From assembly GCA_014800605.1 (NCBI GenBank), contig JAAVFS010000119.1, forward strand, positions 1 through 50,571: a stretch of DNA of 50,571 nucleotides, read 5' to 3'. This document shows positions 42,097 through 49,878 of this stretch, piece after piece. The stretch is from Bacteroidales bacterium. GTDB taxonomy: Bacteria > Bacteroidota > Bacteroidia > Bacteroidales > Muribaculaceae. Every line of letters starts with the position of its first letter. Position 1 is the stretch's first letter. Position numbers and translations under genes: made by a program. The notes under the pieces are model-generated. The model saw only the letters and a list, made by a program, of their open reading frames with translations. It ran no database searches and had not been told where the DNA came from.

Positions 42097-42211
42097 ATGT
42101 GTACCCCCTCCGGGGCTAAGGAGAAGGGGTTGGATTCCCGTTCCGCGGGTTCTTGCAACCCCCGGTTAGCCAATGCAATACCCATCAGATAGCTCCGGAG
42201 GGGCTACACAT
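42097..42211. repeat. MITE/REP-like element with 22-bp inverted ends
   Basis: The left end starts ATGTGTACCCCC and the right end finishes GGGGCTACACAT; the two 22-bp ends (42097-42118 and 42190-42211) match as inverted repeats at 20 of 22 positions. An internal hairpin GGGGTTG/CAACCCC lies about 42127-42162. No gene inside. Similar GC-rich end sequences are, as far as I recall, common in Bacteroides intergenic regions. Confidence 0.6.
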
Positions 42212-42230
42212 AATACATCGACTCACGTTG

Positions 42231-42343
42231 AAATTGCTCCTTCGAAGGTCTGATTAAATAATTGTTCCCTGCAAGGTACAATTCGACAAATTGTTCCCTG
42301 TAAGGTTTAATTTATAAAATTGTTCCGACAAAGGAACAATTTT
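42231..42343 (+). promoter_or_regulatory. 29-bp operator-like repeat array before the AAA ATPase
   Basis: Units beginning AATTGTTCC start at 42260, 42289 and 42318, a period of exactly 29 bp, and a degenerate unit AATTGCTCC starts at 42232. Each is an imperfect palindrome; the last one is perfect (AAAATTGTTCC, 6 bp, GGAACAATTTT; 42316-42343). The array ends three bases before the -7 box, so bound protein would cover the promoter. Confidence 0.7.
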
Positions 42344-42345
42344 AT

Positions 42346-42353
42346 TATTTTTG
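42346..42353 (+). promoter_or_regulatory. Promoter of the AAA/DUF4143 ATPase gene
   Basis: TATTTTTG followed by CA matches the -7 box; TTG at 42320-42322 inside the last palindrome is 23 nt upstream. The ATG at 42367 is 14 nt after the box, so the leader is only a few bases. Confidence 0.6.
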
Positions 42354-42366
42354 CAAAAAAAAAGAT

Positions 42367-43560
42367 ATGGACATATTATATCAGAGATATAAAAAGCTTC
42401 TCTCGTTAGTCAAGACAGATATTCATAGATATCTTTATTATGATATTGACTGGAGTCAGCCACTCATAGGTATCAAAGGCCAGCGAGGTGTCGGTAAGAC
42501 GACAATTATGCTTCAAAGAATCAGGGAAACTGATCCTACCGGAGAAAAATCATTCTACGCATCTTTGGACAATCTGTGGTTTGCGGATCACAGTCTTATA
42601 GATTTGGCTGAAATTTTAATCGGAAAGGGTGTATCAAATCTTTATATAGATGAAGTACATCGTCTTCCGGGATGGGAACGACAGATAAAAAACCTCTATG
42701 ACTCATATCCCGAATTAAATGTGGTATTTACCGGATCCTCACTTCTTGTAATTGACCATTCTATTGGCGATCTGTCACGTCGCGCATCAATGTATACCCT
42801 TCCCGGGCTTTCTTTCCGTGAGTTCCTGATGTTTGAAGGTATGGATCCGGGAGACAGACTTACATTGTCCGATATATTATATTCTCATGTGACTATAGCC
42901 CCCATTATTTCTGCACACATAGATGTATTATCTTACTTCCGCAAATATATGTCAGTAGGTTATTATCCGTATTACCGGAATATGCGGAAGGAAGACTATT
43001 ACAGTAGGCTTCTACAAACTATTTCGACAGTCGTTGATACTGATATCCCTGCGGTTGAAAATAAAATAGACTATGAAACCCTTATAAAGGCCAAACGACT
43101 AATCGGAATAATTGCGGGTGCACAACCCTATCAGCCAAATATGAGTACACTGGCTGGTCTTATGGGAACAAATCGTTCACAGTTGCTTAAATTGTTTGAT
43201 CTCCTTGACCGTGCCGGCATTATAAGACAGATCTTTATAACCATAAATACTCCGAAAACCCTTGCAAAACCACAGAAAATCCTGCTGAATAATTCGACAC
43301 TGATGGGTGCGCTGAATACACCGATGATTGGAACTGAAAGAGAATCGACCTTTGCGTCTTTTCTCAGCACCGATCATCGCGTCGGATTTGCCAAGGACGG
43401 AGATTTTTTAATTGATAACAGATATCTGTTTGAGATCGGTGGTAAAGGTAAGGGATTTGCTCAAATTCGCGATATACCGGATAGTTTCGTGGTGGCCGAC
43501 GGTATTGAATTCGGATTTGACAATAAAATTCCATTATGGATTTTCGGATTCCTCTACTGA
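42367..43560 (+). CDS. AAA family ATPase with DUF4143 domain
   Basis: A 397-aa protein with an N-terminal AAA_14-type ATPase: Walker A GIKGQRGVGKTTIMLQRI at about residues 36-53, Walker B NLYIDEVHRLPGW near 95, and sensor VFTGSSLL. The DUF4143 domain fills the C-terminal half and has a nuclease-like core region (RYLFEIGGKGKGFAQI). Base composition is clearly more AT-rich than the neighbours, pointing to horizontal acquisition. The function of this large family is unknown; defence, partitioning or regulatory roles have been suggested. It is preceded by the 29-bp array and followed by a nucleotidyltransferase gene. Confidence 0.87.
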   Translation: MDILYQRYKKLLSLVKTDIHRYLYYDIDWSQPLIGIKGQRGVGKTTIMLQRIRETDPTGEKSFYASLDNLWFADHSLIDLAEILIGKGVSNLYIDEVHRLPGWERQIKNLYDSYPELNVVFTGSSLLVIDHSIGDLSRRASMYTLPGLSFREFLMFEGMDPGDRLTLSDILYSHVTIAPIISAHIDVLSYFRKYMSVGYYPYYRNMRKEDYYSRLLQTISTVVDTDIPAVENKIDYETLIKAKRLIGIIAGAQPYQPNMSTLAGLMGTNRSQLLKLFDLLDRAGIIRQIFITINTPKTLAKPQKILLNNSTLMGALNTPMIGTERESTFASFLSTDHRVGFAKDGDFLIDNRYLFEIGGKGKGFAQIRDIPDSFVVADGIEFGFDNKIPLWIFGFLY

Positions 43561-43614
43561 CGAGCCTGAAAGACACTGCGGATTCTTTACACATATCCCC
43601 GCGCAATGATCCCG

Positions 43615-43663
43615 TTTTAACATTTATTATGCGCCCGTCTCCCCGAAATTGCGTATCTTCGTG
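43615..43663 (+). repeat. Duplicated promoter region, copy A
   Basis: About 49 bp from TTTTAACATTTATT through CCCGTCTCCCC to CGTATCTTCG (-7-like TATCTTCG at 43654-43661). The same segment, with about seven changes and one indel, recurs at 44070-44119. It precedes the MntA-type gene. Confidence 0.75.
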
Positions 43664-43681
43664 TGATATAAAGCTACCTCA

Positions 43682-43984
43682 ATGAAACTCATCGAATTAA
43701 ATATCAGTCGAATCCGGGAGATCTGTCGCAGATATCGCGTCAGAAGTCTTGCTGTGTTCGGTTCGATACTGACCGACCGATTTTCTGACCGTAGCGACGT
43801 AGACCTGCTCGTCGACTTCGAAGACGATGTCAATCATGACAACTACACTGACAATTATTTCGGACTACACGACGATCTGCGCACCCTCTTGGGCCGCGAA
43901 ATCGACCTTGTTGACAACAAGGCCGTAAGCAACAGATACTTCCGTGAAGAACTCGACGAGACCAAGCAGCTGATCTATGGATAG
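43682..43984 (+). CDS. MntA-type minimal nucleotidyltransferase (antitoxin-like)
   Basis: A 100-aa protein with the polymerase-beta-fold active site GSx10DxD: GSILTDRFSDRSDVDLLVDF. A third acidic residue is in REIDLVDNK. In MntA/HepT modules this protein AMPylates and inactivates the HEPN ribonuclease HepT. The following gene begins inside the last codons (ATG at 43977), exactly as in a HepT pairing, but the HEPN frame is cut to 26 codons. This gene may thus be a stranded antitoxin. Confidence 0.87.
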   Translation: MKLIELNISRIREICRRYRVRSLAVFGSILTDRFSDRSDVDLLVDFEDDVNHDNYTDNYFGLHDDLRTLLGREIDLVDNKAVSNRYFREELDETKQLIYG

Positions 43985-44057
43985 GAAACAGCGCAAATAT
44001 CTCTCCGACATATATGAAGCAATTCTTGAGATAGAGACTATCCTTGGCGGAGAGTGA
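43977..44057 (+). pseudogene. N-terminal fragment of a HEPN (DUF86/HepT-like) toxin gene
   Basis: Begins MDRKQRKYLSDIYEAILEIE, the typical first helix of DUF86 HEPN toxins, and stops after 26 codons (TGA at 44055-44057). The RX4-6H active-site motif and most of the fold are missing. The fragment ends 12 bp before repeat copy B, so a deletion or recombination at the repeat probably removed the rest. Confidence 0.7.
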
Positions 44058-44069
44058 TCAAACCGGGCC

Positions 44070-44119
44070 TTTTAACATTTATTGTGTCCCCCGTCTCCCC
44101 AAAATTCCGTATCTTCGCG
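44070..44119 (+). repeat. Duplicated promoter region, copy B
   Basis: Direct repeat of copy A, from TTTTAACATTTATT to CGTATCTTCG, with -7-like TATCTTCG at 44110-44117. It serves as the likely promoter of the GH43 gene, whose ATG is 36 nt downstream of the box. Confidence 0.75.
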
Positions 44120-44153
44120 TTATTATACACCAATTAGTTCCCGCATACCTACC

Positions 44154-46079
44154 ATGAAACATCTCATCGGCAGCGCGATAGCCCTCGCAGCTCTCGCCTC
44201 TCCAATGGCAGCATCAGCCGAGTCCCCAGTCGACAAAGACCTCGCCGGCTACCTTTTCACCTACTTCACTGGAAACAATATCAATCAGGAGCAGATCCAC
44301 TTCGGCCTCTCAGTCGACGGCCACCACTTCTATGCCCTCAACGACAACCTCCCCGTCATCTCCTCATCCGAGATCTCATCCACCGGAGGCGTCCGCGACC
44401 CCCACATCCTCCGTCGCCAGGACGGCCAGGGCTTCTACATGGTAGTCACCGACATGGTCTCCGACAATGGCTGGGACTCCAACCGCGCCATGGTCCTGAT
44501 GAAGAGCCCCGACCTCGTCAACTGGGAGAGCTCCGTAGTCAATATCCAGAAGCGCTACCCCAATCAGACAAAGCTCAAGCGCGTATGGGCCCCGCAGACC
44601 ATCTTTGACCGCGAGTCAGGCAAATACATCGTCTACTGGTCAATGCAGCATGGCGACGGCCCCGACATCATCTACTACGCCTATGCCAACGACGACTTTA
44701 CCGACCTCGAGGGCGACTACAAGCCCCTCTTCATCCCCGCCGACGGCAAGTCTTGCATCGACGGCGACATCGTCTATCACGACGGCAGATACCACCTCTT
44801 CTACAAGACCGAAGGCCACGGCAACGGCATCAAGATAGCCACCACCGACTCCCTCACCTCAGGCCGGTGGATCGAGCAGCCCGACTACAAGCAGCAGACC
44901 CCCGAGAGCGTCGAAGGTGCCGGCACATTCAAGCTCATAGGCCAGGACAAATACATCCTCATGTATGACGTCTACATGAAAGGCAAATACCAGTTTACCG
45001 AGACCGAAGACCTCACCAACTTCAAGGTCATCGACGATGAAATCTCGATGAACTTCCACCCCCGCCACGGCACAATCCTCCCCATCACCCGCGCCGAGAT
45101 GCAGCGACTCATCGCGCGCTGGCCCTCAGCCGATATGGGCAATCTCACCGTCGACGCCAACCCCGTCCTCCCCGGATTCCATGCCGATCCTGAGATCCTC
45201 CACTCACGCCGCGACGGCCTCTACTACCTCTACTCCACAACCGACGGCACCCCCGGATGGGGCGGCACATACTATACCTGCTACTCATCGCCCGACCTCG
45301 TCGAGTGGACCTATCGCGGCAACGTCCTCGACCTCGCCACCGACCAGGTAGAGTGGGCCGACGGCAACTGCTGGGCCCCCGCCATCGAAGAAAAACTTAT
45401 CGACGGAAAATACAAATACTTCCTCTACTTCAGCGGCAATCCCGTAGCCGGCGGAGGCAAGCAGATCGGCGTAGCCGTCGCCGATAGCCCCACAGGCCCC
45501 TTTGTCGACCTTGGCCACCCCATCATCACCTCCACCCCCGAGGGCGCACGCGGCCAGGAGATCGACGTCGACGTCTTTACCGACCCCATCTCAGGCAAGA
45601 GCTACCTCTACTGGGGCAACGGCTACATGGCCGGAGCCGAGCTCACCCCCGACATGACAGCCATCGTCGACTCCACCCTGACAGTCATGACCCCTCGCGG
45701 CGGCAACCTCAAGACCTACGCATATCGCGAAGCACCCTACGTATTCTATCACGACGGCCGCTACTACTTCATGTGGTCAGTCGACGATACCGGCTCCCCC
45801 AACTACCATGTAGCCTACGGCACATCAGAGTCACCCCTCGGCCCCATCACCGTAGCCAAGAACCCCGTCATCCTCTCACAGGATCCCTCCAAAGGCATCT
45901 TCGGCCCCGCCCACAACTCCGTAGTCTCCACCCCTGCCACCGGCGACTGGCGCATCGTCTACCATCGCATCAACCCCGCCTACCTCGACAATGAGCCCGG
46001 CATCCACCGCGAAGTCTGCATCGACCGTATGACCATCAACCCCGACGGCACCATCGCACCCGTCGTTCCTACCCGTTGA
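44154..46079 (+). CDS. Secreted protein with two GH43-type domains
   Basis: A 641-aa exported protein. The signal peptide is MKHLIGSAIALAALASPMAA with cleavage near SAES. The first beta-propeller (residues about 25-340) has SSTGGVRDPHILRR with the catalytic-base Asp, WAPQTIFDRESGKYIVYWS and HGRYHLFYKTEGH-like blocks; the second (about 345-640) has LPGFHADPEILHSRRDGLYY, WADGNCWAPAIEEKLIDGKY and GRGQEIDVDVFTDP-like blocks. Arabinan or xylan side chains are likely substrates; specificity is not certain. An upstream ATG at 44082 lies inside the duplicated promoter and is not used. No SusC/SusD genes are adjacent. Confidence 0.88.
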   Translation: MKHLIGSAIALAALASPMAASAESPVDKDLAGYLFTYFTGNNINQEQIHFGLSVDGHHFYALNDNLPVISSSEISSTGGVRDPHILRRQDGQGFYMVVTDMVSDNGWDSNRAMVLMKSPDLVNWESSVVNIQKRYPNQTKLKRVWAPQTIFDRESGKYIVYWSMQHGDGPDIIYYAYANDDFTDLEGDYKPLFIPADGKSCIDGDIVYHDGRYHLFYKTEGHGNGIKIATTDSLTSGRWIEQPDYKQQTPESVEGAGTFKLIGQDKYILMYDVYMKGKYQFTETEDLTNFKVIDDEISMNFHPRHGTILPITRAEMQRLIARWPSADMGNLTVDANPVLPGFHADPEILHSRRDGLYYLYSTTDGTPGWGGTYYTCYSSPDLVEWTYRGNVLDLATDQVEWADGNCWAPAIEEKLIDGKYKYFLYFSGNPVAGGGKQIGVAVADSPTGPFVDLGHPIITSTPEGARGQEIDVDVFTDPISGKSYLYWGNGYMAGAELTPDMTAIVDSTLTVMTPRGGNLKTYAYREAPYVFYHDGRYYFMWSVDDTGSPNYHVAYGTSESPLGPITVAKNPVILSQDPSKGIFGPAHNSVVSTPATGDWRIVYHRINPAYLDNEPGIHREVCIDRMTINPDGTIAPVVPTR

Positions 46080-46120
46080 TTATCAGTAAAATATCGAGTA
46101 CGGATTTGAGGTGTTTAATA

Positions 46121-46255
46121 GAAATGAGATAAATTTGAAATAAAAATGCAACATCGGCGAACTATTTACGGTCCGCCGATGTTTATATTACAGAAAATGT
46201 GATAATGATTGGTTTATTAAGCGAGCCGCTGTCGGGATGACAGCGGCTCGCTTGA
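46121..46255 (-). repeat. Interspersed repeat, copy 4 (135 bp, inverted)
   Basis: On the minus strand this repeats copies 1 and 2 over 135 bp. The 15-bp hairpin is at 46219-46253, 21 bp after the stop of the DUF2851 gene and in that gene's orientation; the second hairpin (AACATCGGCG, CGCCGATGTT) is at 46150-46183 and is the best paired of all copies. On the plus strand, TTTG (46105-46108), 21 nt and TAAATTTG (46130-46137) make a promoter that would transcribe the element towards the GC-rich hairpin. Confidence 0.85.
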
Positions 46256-46276
46256 TGTCTGCCCGGATCGAAGCGC

Positions 46277-47578
46277 TCAGCGGGTCGGCCGGGCAGCAAA
46301 ATTGGATTTTAGGGCGCGATGCCCGATGCGGCACCGCAGGCAGTCCGACGTCTCACAATAGCGGCGCCGCAGCTGTATCAGAGCCTGCGAGACGAAGGCG
46401 CTGTCGTGGCGTATCTTCGTGTCCGCAAAAAGTCGCGTCAGCCGGTTGTCCTCCGGGCTGACAGCGTAGAGCATCTCGATAGCCTCGTCGGAAAGGCGCT
46501 CGGTGTCGTGTCGGTCGGCCCATGCTACCTTCAGCGGTACGACGACGTTGATGATCAGCGACATCACCGAGCTGCGGCTCAGTGCCGTACGCGGAGCCGC
46601 GTCAGTCTCGGGCCGCGAGCTGAATGTGCTCGCGCTGCTCCAGAATCCGGTGAGCGGCTGGCTGAAGAGAACCACCGCGTCATCGTAGCTCTTGACAGAC
46701 AAAATGTGCGACATCAGCGACGACGTCCGGCTCAGGATCCGCGACAGCAGCGCAATCCGTCGGTGAGGGAAGTTGGCAGGTCGCATCCTCGACATCTTCC
46801 ACTGTATGGTCGGCGGCTCCAGTGAGAATTTGACCGCCATAAAGTCATATTCGCGTCTGAGAGCAGCCGGGTAGCTGTCATTCGGAGCATCCGTCGGCAG
46901 AAGGCCGCTCTGCCCCATCAGGATCGCTTCGAGTATCAGCGGATCGTCGGCATGCTTGCGGAGAATCCTGAGCGGAGTGGCGCGTGCCAGACGCTCAAAA
47001 GGCTCAGAGTTGGTGTTGAATCCTAATGCCCGTGCCAGAGTGATGTAGGCCGTCTCCTCCCAGTCGCCGTTCAGACGCGAGCGGATCTCCTCGACACGGT
47101 CCACCTTTTCATATATCCGCTCGTAGGCCAGCGCCGAGAGCCAGTCAGAGAGATACATCGGCTCCATCGTCTCAATGGTTGCCGCGCAGGGGAGCGACTC
47201 CGAGGGCGCGCCCGATTTCAGCTCCGCCAATTGCGCGATGGTAGCCTGGTCACACGGCATCTCGATCTGAGGGATCACGCGCCCGTCAGGCGCCGTGATG
47301 CGCGTGTCGCTGAGTCCCACCACGTGGAGTATGACCGTATCGTAGGCCCTGTCATCCTGATGCCCGTGGCGCAGCCAGTCGGAGGCTCTGACATGTATCT
47401 CGATATTGCCCGCCCACGTCTCGGATCCGATACGTATCTTGGCATTAAAGAAATCAGGACCCGAGTCGGTGTTGAGCCGGCCCGGGTCTATTATTTCTAT
47501 TGGCTGATTGTCTACAGTAGTCATCCCGGGGCGGAGCTGAAGGCGGTTGGCCCAGAGGTAGTGCATCAGCGTCTCCAT
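46277..47578 (-). CDS. DUF2851 family protein
   Basis: A 433-aa cytoplasmic protein of DUF2851. It begins METLMHYLWANRLQLRPGM, with GPDFFNAKIRIGSETWAGN and EIHVRASDWLRHGHQDD, which suggest a restriction-endonuclease-like core, and ends in a cysteine cluster (YCETSDCLRCRIGHRALK). The function is unknown; homologues are single-copy genes across Bacteroidota. It is the last gene of the minus-strand run beginning at dtd or earlier. Confidence 0.88.
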   Translation of the reverse strand: METLMHYLWANRLQLRPGMTTVDNQPIEIIDPGRLNTDSGPDFFNAKIRIGSETWAGNIEIHVRASDWLRHGHQDDRAYDTVILHVVGLSDTRITAPDGRVIPQIEMPCDQATIAQLAELKSGAPSESLPCAATIETMEPMYLSDWLSALAYERIYEKVDRVEEIRSRLNGDWEETAYITLARALGFNTNSEPFERLARATPLRILRKHADDPLILEAILMGQSGLLPTDAPNDSYPAALRREYDFMAVKFSLEPPTIQWKMSRMRPANFPHRRIALLSRILSRTSSLMSHILSVKSYDDAVVLFSQPLTGFWSSASTFSSRPETDAAPRTALSRSSVMSLIINVVVPLKVAWADRHDTERLSDEAIEMLYAVSPEDNRLTRLFADTKIRHDSAFVSQALIQLRRRYCETSDCLRCRIGHRALKSNFAARPTR

Positions 47579-47609
47579 ATCGTCCGTAGCGGGGTGAGGT
47601 GATAGTGGA

Positions 47610-48125
47610 TCAGAACAGTGAGAAGTCGATCATTTCAATGACGACTCCGAAGGGGATCATTATCAGCGTGACGACGATGTTGATGATATTAAACAGCGCT
47701 GCACGCTCCGATGCCCGGTGGGCGCGTGCCCAGTCGCCGGCATTGAGAGCCTTCCTGACCCGCCAGCCGAAGAAGAGTGATATCAGGCTGAATATCAGCA
47801 CGCCGAAAAATATCAGCACAATCGATAGTATAAAGTAGCTCGACGGGCGGCGAGCCTCGGCCGATGGAGCTACGACGACATAGCCCGGAGGGATGCTCCC
47901 CGCAGGCGCCACTATCGTAGCAGGCGCTCCGGCAGTGGCATTAGCGGCCGGGGCACTGCCGCTCCCGGATATGAGCTCCACGAGCTCCGGACGCGAGATC
48001 AGAGGAGCCCAGTCGGCCATCCCTTTATGCCATACGGGGGTCTGCGCTTCGAGAGGCAGCGATCGCATCTCGTCGATCGTGAACGGCCCTTTCTGCTCCT
48101 TGTCTATGATTACCCAATACTTCAT
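47610..48125 (-). CDS. GYF_2/DUF4339-domain two-span membrane protein
   Basis: A 171-aa protein with an N-terminal GYF_2 domain (YWVIIDKEQKGPFTIDEM, TPVWHKGMADWAPL), a low-complexity Ala/Pro linker (about residues 60-95) and two C-terminal transmembrane helices (FILSIVLIFFGVLIFSLISL and NIINIVVTLIMIPFGVVI) joined by a basic loop as in CD225-like proteins. The upstream frame extension is basic and unrelated, so the start at 48125 is chosen. Function unknown. Confidence 0.82.
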   Translation of the reverse strand: MKYWVIIDKEQKGPFTIDEMRSLPLEAQTPVWHKGMADWAPLISRPELVELISGSGSAPAANATAGAPATIVAPAGSIPPGYVVVAPSAEARRPSSYFILSIVLIFFGVLIFSLISLFFGWRVRKALNAGDWARAHRASERAALFNIINIVVTLIMIPFGVVIEMIDFSLF

Positions 48126-48148
48126 CTGCTGGCTGATATGATCCCTGA

Positions 48149-49033
48149 TTAGAAGAACTTGGTCTCCTGGCCGAGGATGTCGCTGAGGAGATTGTTGGCC
48201 AGGCGTGAGGCGCCGATGCGGAAATACTCGTTGGTGAGCCACTTCTCGCCGAGTACCTCCTTGACCAGAGTGTAGTAAGCCACAGCCTCAGCTGTAGTAG
48301 CTACCCCGCCTGATGCCTTGAAGCCTACCATATTGCCGGTAGCTTCATAGTATTCCTTGATGCACTGACACATCACATAGGCAGCCTCGAGCGAAGCGCC
48401 GGGAAACTCCTTGCCTGTCGAGGTCTTGAGGAAGTCAGCGCCTGAGTATAGGGCGAGCACTGATGCAGCCTTGATGTTGGCGGCTGTCTTCAGGGCGCCG
48501 GTCTCGAGTATCACCTTCAGGCGAGCTTCGCGGCAAGCGTGCTTCTGCTCCTGGATTTCGTCGCAGACACCCTCGTAGTCGCCATCGAGGAAGTTGCCCA
48601 CATTGAGCACGATGTCGATCTCATCGGCACCGCCATCCACAGCCAGTGCGGTCTCAGCCACCTTCACTTCCGGGAAGGTCTGTGACGAGGGGAAGCCGCC
48701 GGATACACAGGCGATGTCGACTCTTGACACTTCGAGCACCGCGCGCACAACCTGAGCAAAGTTGGGATAGACGCAGATAGCGGCCACGTTGGGCAGCTCG
48801 GGATGCTCCTCCTCGAAGGCATTGACGCGCTCGGTGAAGTCAGCTACCGAGGCAGGTGAGTCAGTGGCCTTGAGGGTGGTCAGGTCGATTGTATTGAAGA
48901 GGAATTTGTAGGTGTCGATATTCTTGTTTTCGGCCAGGTGCTTGTCGATGATTTCTGCCACGGCTGCTGCCACGGCTGCATCGTCGGTGATCACCTTCGA
49001 GGCCTCGATGGCCTGGGTATACTTGTCGCTCAT
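48149..49033 (-). CDS. deoC: Deoxyribose-phosphate aldolase
   Basis: A 294-aa class I aldolase that splits deoxyribose-5-phosphate into glyceraldehyde-3-phosphate and acetaldehyde. The Schiff-base lysine is in GADFLKTSTGKEF (first Lys region), followed by MVGFKASGGV with the second active-site Lys; VKVILETGAL and DEIDIVLNVGNFL are further signatures. Longer than the E. coli form because of an N-terminal helical extension typical of Bacteroidota. Two bases after the MazG-like gene. Confidence 0.95.
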   Translation of the reverse strand: MSDKYTQAIEASKVITDDAAVAAAVAEIIDKHLAENKNIDTYKFLFNTIDLTTLKATDSPASVADFTERVNAFEEEHPELPNVAAICVYPNFAQVVRAVLEVSRVDIACVSGGFPSSQTFPEVKVAETALAVDGGADEIDIVLNVGNFLDGDYEGVCDEIQEQKHACREARLKVILETGALKTAANIKAASVLALYSGADFLKTSTGKEFPGASLEAAYVMCQCIKEYYEATGNMVGFKASGGVATTAEAVAYYTLVKEVLGEKWLTNEYFRIGASRLANNLLSDILGQETKFF

Positions 49034-49035
49034 AG

Positions 49036-49410
49036 TTATAGGTTTTTTGGGGTTAATGTTTCTGTATTTTGCTGAGCCGTAGGGCCGAATCGGTCAGCGT
49101 CGCGGCTCGATTTTTTGTCGAAATTCTTTCTGAGAGCCTCCGTGAGGTCTATCCCTTCCTGATTGGCTATCGCCGTAGCCACCCAGATGACGTCAACAAG
49201 CTCATCGGCCAGCGAGACGGCTGTGTCCGACGGCTTCGCTACCTGATCGCCGTGCAGGCGGGCCATGATGCGGGCCACTTCCCCCGTCTCCTCGGCCAGG
49301 ATAGCCATGTTGGTCAGCGGCGAGAAGTAGCCTTTGCCGGTAGCCATGATCCAGCTGTCGACAAGGCGCTGCAGAGGCGCCAGCGAGGGTGTCTGTTCGG
49401 CTGTCAACAT
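49036..49410 (-). CDS. MazG-like nucleotide pyrophosphohydrolase
   Basis: A 124-aa protein with the MazG metal-binding pattern EETGEVARIMARLHG and the later DELVDVIWVATAIANQEG (ExxE and ExxD sites). Members hydrolyse abnormal or excess NTPs to NMP and pyrophosphate. It overlaps the end of dtd by seven bases and abuts deoC, suggesting a nucleotide and translation quality-control operon. Confidence 0.9.
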   Translation of the reverse strand: MLTAEQTPSLAPLQRLVDSWIMATGKGYFSPLTNMAILAEETGEVARIMARLHGDQVAKPSDTAVSLADELVDVIWVATAIANQEGIDLTEALRKNFDKKSSRDADRFGPTAQQNTETLTPKNL

Positions 49411-49853
49411 TCGCGTGAGTCGATTATGATTGTTACAGGACCGTCGTTGACGAGTGCCACCTTCATATCCGCCCCGAAGACCCCCTGCCTGACGGGGCGT
49501 CCTATCGCCTCGGCCAGTTGCGAGCAGTAGGCCTCATAGAGCGGCACGGCAGTCTCGTGGGGAGCGGCGTGCACATAGCTCGGGCGATTCCCTTTGCGGG
49601 TAGAGGCCAGGAGCGTAAACTGGCTGACAGCCAGTACATCGCCACCTGCATCGATCACAGAGCGATTCATCACGCCCTCGGCGTCAGGGAAGATGCGCAT
49701 CATCGCCGTCTTCCTGACCAGATAGTCGACATCAGCCTGCGTGTCGCCTGTCTCCACGCCGACCAGCACGAGCAGCCCCGCCCCGATCTCCGAGTGGAGC
49801 TTGGAGCCGATGGTGACTGAGGCGCCGGTGACACGCTGGATGACGAGCTTCAT
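49404..49853 (-). CDS. dtd: D-aminoacyl-tRNA deacylase
   Basis: A 149-aa DTD that frees tRNA from D-amino acids. It starts MKLVIQRVTGASVTIG, has the catalytic SQFTLLASTRKGNRPSY and the cross-subunit Gly-Pro motif in VNDGPVTIIID. Normal length. Its stop overlaps the MazG-like start. Confidence 0.95.
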   Translation of the reverse strand: MKLVIQRVTGASVTIGSKLHSEIGAGLLVLVGVETGDTQADVDYLVRKTAMMRIFPDAEGVMNRSVIDAGGDVLAVSQFTLLASTRKGNRPSYVHAAPHETAVPLYEAYCSQLAEAIGRPVRQGVFGADMKVALVNDGPVTIIIDSREC

Positions 49854-49878
49854 GCTGCAATGCTTTTTTGGATGGCGA

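Noticed and set aside
42231-42343. CRISPR array
   Set aside because: The units are tandem palindromes at a fixed 29-bp period, with no unique spacers of CRISPR length and no cas genes.
44082-44153. Upstream ATG for the GH43 gene
   Set aside because: It lies inside the duplicated promoter and places 24 unrelated residues before a clear signal peptide.
48126-48242. Upstream extension of the GYF-domain protein
   Set aside because: Basic, unrelated residues overlapping the deoC 3' end; the domain begins at the ATG at 48125.
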